Assembly (NCBI RefSeq): GCF_001563225.1
Contig: NZ_CP014206.1
Span: 2,480,001 to 2,544,000, forward strand
DNA: 64,000 nucleotides
Origin: Pseudodesulfovibrio indicus
GTDB lineage: Bacteria; Desulfobacterota; Desulfovibrionia; Desulfovibrionales; Desulfovibrionaceae
Reading direction: 5' to 3'
Shown: positions 60,683-64,000 of the stretch, in pieces
How positions within the stretch are numbered: the first letter of the stretch is position 1
How the letters are laid out: each line of letters opens with the position of its first letter
The notes under the pieces: generated by a model
Seen by the model: the letters and a program-made list of their open reading frames with translations, nothing else
Database searches by the model: none
What the model was told of the DNA's origin: nothing
Program-made: the position numbers and the translations under genes

Positions 60683-62126
60683 GTACGATTACGACATCGG
60701 GATCATCGGCGGCGGGGCGGCGGGGCTGACCGTGGCCTCCGGCGCGTCCCAGCTGGGGGCGAAGACAGTGCTCATCGAGCGCACGCCCCGGCTCGGCGGC
60801 GACTGCCTGCACACCGGCTGCGTGCCGAGCAAGACCCTGATCCGCACGGCCTCGGTGCGCCACGAGATGCGCAACGCGGTCCGTTTCGGCCTGCCGGAGG
60901 TCGAGCTGCCCCCGGTGGACATGGGCGCGGTCAACAGGCGCATTCGCGAGGTCGTCGAGGCCATCCAGGTGCACGACTCCGAGGAGCGGTTCTGCTCCCT
61001 GGGAGTCAAGGTCCTGTTCGGGGAGGCGTCCTTCGAGGACGACCACGTGGTGGACTGTTCCGGGACCCGGGTGTCCGCGAAATTCTGGGTCCTGGCCACG
61101 GGCTCGGCCCCGTCCGCGCCTCCCATAGACGGGCTGGCGGACGTCGCGTACCTGACCAACGAGGACCTCTTTTCTCTGCCCAACCTGCCGTCCTCCCTGG
61201 CCGTGATCGGCGGCGGCCCCATCGGTTGCGAGATGGCCCAGGCCTTTGCCCGGCTGGGCAGCGGGGTGACCATCCTCCAGCGCAACCGCCAACTGCTGCC
61301 CGCCGAGGACGAGGATATGGCCGCCATGGTCCGCGCCTCCCTGGAGCTTGAGGGGGTGCGGGTGGAGACGGATGCGGCTCCGGTTTCGGTGCGCGAGGTT
61401 CCCGGCGGGGTGGAGATCGACTGCGTGCGCGAGGGCGAGCCGTTCACCGTGCGGGCGGAGAAGCTGCTCGTGGCCGCCGGACGCACGGCCCGGACCGCCG
61501 GGCTGAAGCTCGAAAACTGCGGGGTGGAGTACGATGCGCGGGGCGTGCGGACGGACCTTCGGCTGCGCACCTCCCAAAAACATATTTTCGCCGCCGGGGA
61601 CGTGACCGGCAAGTACCGGTTCACCCACGCCGCAGGCTACGAGGGCGGCATCGTCATCTCCAACGCGGTCTTCCGGCTGCCGCGCAAGGTCGACTACACC
61701 TGGCTTCCCTGGTGCACCTACACGGACCCGGAACTGGCCAGCGTGGGCATGAACGTGAAGCGGGCCGAGGCGTCCGGGACCGAGTTCACGGTCTTCGAGG
61801 AGCCGTTCGAGTCCAACGACCGGGCCAGGGCCGAGGGCGCGGAAGCGGGCAAGATCAAGCTCATCCTGGACCGGCGGGAGAAACCGCTGGGCGTGCAGAT
61901 CGCGGGACCGCACGCGGGCGAGCTGGCCGCCCAATGGACCACGGCCCTGACCAATCGGGTGGGGATGACTTCCCTGGCATCGGCGGTTCAGCCCTATCCC
62001 ACCCTGGCTGAGATCAGCAAAAGGGTGGCGGGCCAGGTCCTGTCCCCCAAGCTGTTTTCGGACAAGGTGCGGAAGACATTGGGCTTTCTTTTTGATTACA
62101 AGGGCAGGGGCTGTACGCTTGATTAA
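60675..62126 (+). CDS. Pyridine nucleotide-disulfide oxidoreductase, MerA/Lpd-like
   Basis: FAD- and NAD(P)H-binding oxidoreductase of 483 residues. FAD motif GIIGGGAAGLTVASGA at residue 9, redox disulfide GGDCLHTGCVPSKTL near residue 45, NAD(P)H motif AVIGGGPIGCEMAQAF near 177, second FAD motif FAAGDVTGKYRF near 300, and a dimer domain. In the position of the catalytic His of dihydrolipoamide or glutathione reductases it has Tyr (PYPTLAE), as in soluble transhydrogenase and MerA-like paralogs. It has no N-terminal metal-binding domain or C-terminal Cys pair of MerA. Overlaps the TVP38 gene by 8 bases. Confidence 0.87.
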   Translation: MAEYDYDIGIIGGGAAGLTVASGASQLGAKTVLIERTPRLGGDCLHTGCVPSKTLIRTASVRHEMRNAVRFGLPEVELPPVDMGAVNRRIREVVEAIQVHDSEERFCSLGVKVLFGEASFEDDHVVDCSGTRVSAKFWVLATGSAPSAPPIDGLADVAYLTNEDLFSLPNLPSSLAVIGGGPIGCEMAQAFARLGSGVTILQRNRQLLPAEDEDMAAMVRASLELEGVRVETDAAPVSVREVPGGVEIDCVREGEPFTVRAEKLLVAAGRTARTAGLKLENCGVEYDARGVRTDLRLRTSQKHIFAAGDVTGKYRFTHAAGYEGGIVISNAVFRLPRKVDYTWLPWCTYTDPELASVGMNVKRAEASGTEFTVFEEPFESNDRARAEGAEAGKIKLILDRREKPLGVQIAGPHAGELAAQWTTALTNRVGMTSLASAVQPYPTLAEISKRVAGQVLSPKLFSDKVRKTLGFLFDYKGRGCTLD

Positions 62127-62186
62127 TTGGCCGGAGACGGGTAGGAAGCCGTCTTCCCGGCAAATCAAGGCAAGGAGACGTTGTTC

Positions 62187-62669
62187 ATGGCTGACAAGAG
62201 CAGATATCAGAAGATGTTCCCGGTTTCCTGGGAGCAGTTGCACCGCGACTGCCGGGCGCTGTCCTGGCGTCTGGTGGAGAAGGGCCCGTGGAAGGGCATC
62301 CTGGCCATCACCAGGGGCGGCCTCGTCCCGGCGGCCATCATCGCCCGCGAACTCGACATCCATCTGATCGACACCATTTGCCTTTCCTCCTACGACTGGA
62401 AGGACCAGGGCGAGGCGAACGTGCTCAAGGATGTGGACTGCGACGGCGAGGGCTGGCTGCTCATCGACGACCTCGTGGACACCGGCAAGACCGCCAAGAT
62501 CGCCCGCGACATGGTCCCCAAGGCCCATTTCGCCACGGTCTACGCCAAGCCCGCGGGTCGGCCCATGGTGGACACCTACATCACCGAGGTCAGCCAGGAC
62601 ACCTGGATTCTCTTCCCCTGGGACGCCGCGTCGCAGTTTGTCGAACCCATTGCGCTGGTCCAGGAATGA
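62187..62669 (+). CDS. gpt: Xanthine phosphoribosyltransferase
   Basis: Purine salvage enzyme of 160 residues converting xanthine or guanine with PRPP to the nucleotide. The type I PRTase features are [21 protein letters not shown] near residue 40 and the PRPP loop [16 protein letters not shown] near 90, and the C-terminal WILFPWD that contacts the base as in the gpt family. GGAG is 9 bases before the ATG at 62187. It follows the flavoprotein by 60 bases. Confidence 0.92.
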   Translation: MADKSRYQKMFPVSWEQLHRDCRALSWRLVEKGPWKGILAITRGGLVPAAIIARELDIHLIDTICLSSYDWKDQGEANVLKDVDCDGEGWLLIDDLVDTGKTAKIARDMVPKAHFATVYAKPAGRPMVDTYITEVSQDTWILFPWDAASQFVEPIALVQE

Positions 62670-62801
62670 CCCGCGCGGGTAAAATCTTTCGCCTTGAATT
62701 GCAACCGGTTGCTGTAGCAGAAGCGAAAATGGGACTTGCCCGATTATCGTCGCTGGGATATGGCTTTCGGATATTTAACCGCTAACGGAGAGGTCCTGAT
62801 C

Positions 62802-63940
62802 ATGAAATTGCTGAAACTGTTTGGTATACCTGCCGCCTGCATGATGCTGGCGCTGTCCCTTTTCGCCTGCGGTGAGGCTCCGCAGGAGAAGAAGGCCGAA
62901 GAGCCCGCCAAGACCGAGGAGGCCGCCGCCCCCAGGAAGAGGCCAAGCTCATCAAGGCCGGATTCATCTATGTTTCCCCCGTGGGTGACGCCGGTTACTC
63001 CTACGCCCACGACCTCGGCCGCCAGGCCGTCGACGCCCTGCCCTGGGCCACCACCTATTTCGCCGAGTCCATTCCCGAAGGCGCCGACTCCGAGCGCGTG
63101 ATCCGCAACATGGCCCGCGAAGGCTATGACGTCATCTTCGCCACCAGCTTCGGCTACATGGACCCGATCATCAAGGTCGCCAAGGAATTCCCGGACACCA
63201 AGTTCATGCATTGCTCCGGCTTCAAGACCGCTCCCAACGCCAGCAACTACTTCGCCCGCATCTACCAGCCGCGCTACCTGACCGGCCTGATCGCCGGCTC
63301 CATGACCAAGTCCAACAAGCTCGGTTACGTGGCCGCCTTCCCGATCCCGGAAGTCATTCGCGGCATCAACGCCTTCACCCTGGGCGCGCGCGAAGTGAAT
63401 CCCAACGTCGAGGTGCGCGTGGTCTGGACCAAGACCTGGTATGACCCGGCCCTGGAAAAGGACGCCGCCAAGTCCCTGCTCGACGCCGGTTGCGACGTCA
63501 TCGCCCAGCATCAGGATTCCCCGGCCCCGCAGGAGGCCGCCCAGGAAGCGGGCGCCTACTCCATCGGCTACAACTCCGACATGACCTCCTTCGCTCCCAA
63601 GGCCCATCTGACCGCGGCCATCTGGAACTGGGGCCCGATGTACGTCAAGACCGTCGAGGAAGTCCGCGACGGCACCTGGCAGGGCGGCCAGTCCCTGTGG
63701 TGGTCCATGGCCGACGGCGTGGTCGATATCGCGCCCATGGGCTCCATGGTCCCCGATGACGTCAAGAGCATGGTCGAGGCCAAGCGCGCCGAGCTCAAGG
63801 GCGGCACCGACAACATCTTCGCCGGTCCCGTCAAGAACCAGGCCGGTGAGGTCGTCATCCCCGAAGGAACCAAGGCCGAGGACGGCCAGCTCCTGAGCAT
63901 GGATTGGTTCGTCGAAGGCGTGGTCGGCACCACCAAATAA
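62802..63940 (+). pseudogene. BMP-family ABC substrate-binding lipoprotein, frame broken by one missing base
   Basis: Basic membrane protein-type binding protein for nucleosides or related ligands. The first frame gives a lipoprotein signal (SLFACGE, Cys near residue 24), then a Glu/Ala/Lys linker to EEAAAP; at 62931-62935 one base is missing beside CCCCC, and the rest (EEAKLIKAGFIYVSPVGDAGYSY onward) is in another frame. The body has the BMP pattern YDVIFATSFGYMDPIIKVA, YFARIYQPRYLTGLIAGSMTKSN and the WSMADGVVD segment to the C-terminus VVGTTK. Rejoined, the protein is about 380 residues and looks fully functional. GGAG lies 12 bases before the ATG. Confidence 0.85.
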
Positions 63941-63949
63941 CGAGGCCGC

Positions 63950-64000
63950 GTGCTGAAGATCAAAAAAAGAGATGAACCCTGGAAGTGGGGCGCCCTGGTC
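63950..64000 (+). CDS. Start of a probable ABC permease, cut by the window
   Basis: A GTG at 63950 with GAGG 4 bases upstream opens a frame of 17 codons reading VLKIKKRDEPWKWGALV to the window end. After a BMP-family binding protein, a permease or ATPase of the same nucleoside ABC transporter is expected, and the DEPWKWGA run before a hydrophobic residue suits the start of a permease. The identity is inferred from context. Confidence 0.5.
   Translation, partial: MLKIKKRDEPWKWGALV

Overview
The window is a GC-rich chromosomal segment that looks like a sulfate-reducing Desulfovibrionaceae bacterium, most likely Pseudodesulfovibrio or Desulfovibrio. The reasons are a single-chain pyruvate:ferredoxin oxidoreductase, a chemoreceptor ending in a bacteriohemerythrin domain, an iron-containing alcohol dehydrogenase, BamA with an extra N-terminal TolB/CsgG-like domain, and the order lysS-lolC-lolD-bamA-skp-lpxD-fabZ-lpxA-lpxI. 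The assignment rests on gene content and recall, not on a search. Nearly all of it is core chromosome: I see no phage, transposase, integrase, CRISPR array or plasmid gene.

Layout. 1-4.1 kb: partial ttcA-like tRNA thiolase, DUF4340 protein, rpoZ, dnaJ, moaC. 4.1-4.46 kb: non-coding stretch with two long inverted repeats and two terminators. 4.5-7.6 kb (minus): hisF-hisH, a DnaJ-like protein without zinc fingers, a cysteine-cluster protein and a CoA-binding protein. 7.7-9.4 kb: M24 peptidase and a small orphan. 9.5-12.5 kb (minus): alcohol dehydrogenase and dsbD, then tRNA-Lys. 13.2-14.9 kb (minus): a coupled thiamine operon. 15.2-25.4 kb (minus): PFOR, a metallo-beta-lactamase/rhodanese protein, an orphan plus Na/Pi cotransporter pair, a hemerythrin chemoreceptor and tRNA-Asn. 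25.8-41.4 kb (plus): lysS, then an outer-membrane block (lipoprotein export, BamA, Skp, lipid A synthesis, AsmA, YihY). 41.4-43.1 kb (minus): tgt and nth. 43.2-51.4 kb (plus): cutA, a PfkB kinase, miaB, a DUF151 nuclease, a PHP protein and the Tol-Pal operon. 51.4-51.8 kb: a palindrome-rich element. 51.8-57.1 kb: mixed small genes including an AT-richer glycosyltransferase/acetyltransferase patch. 57.3-64 kb (plus): a MotB/MotA-like pair behind a sigma-54-type promoter, glucokinase, a TVP38 protein with a flavin disulfide oxidoreductase, xanthine phosphoribosyltransferase and a BMP-family substrate-binding lipoprotein.

The central block makes and maintains the outer membrane: Lol exports lipoproteins, BamA and Skp insert barrel proteins, LpxD/FabZ/LpxA/LpxI feed lipid A, and Tol-Pal tethers the envelope. 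Most operons use very short gaps or ATGA/TAATG overlaps.

Two genes, lysS and the BMP lipoprotein, are each broken by one missing base beside a five-C run. This points to homopolymer sequencing errors rather than real pseudogenes. I do not see a convincing new multi-gene system. The best leads are regulatory or structural: a perfect 64-bp palindrome, a sigma-54-type promoter before the motor pair, a CRP/FNR-type site before PFOR, and a hairpin that can hide the Na/Pi gene's ribosome binding site.
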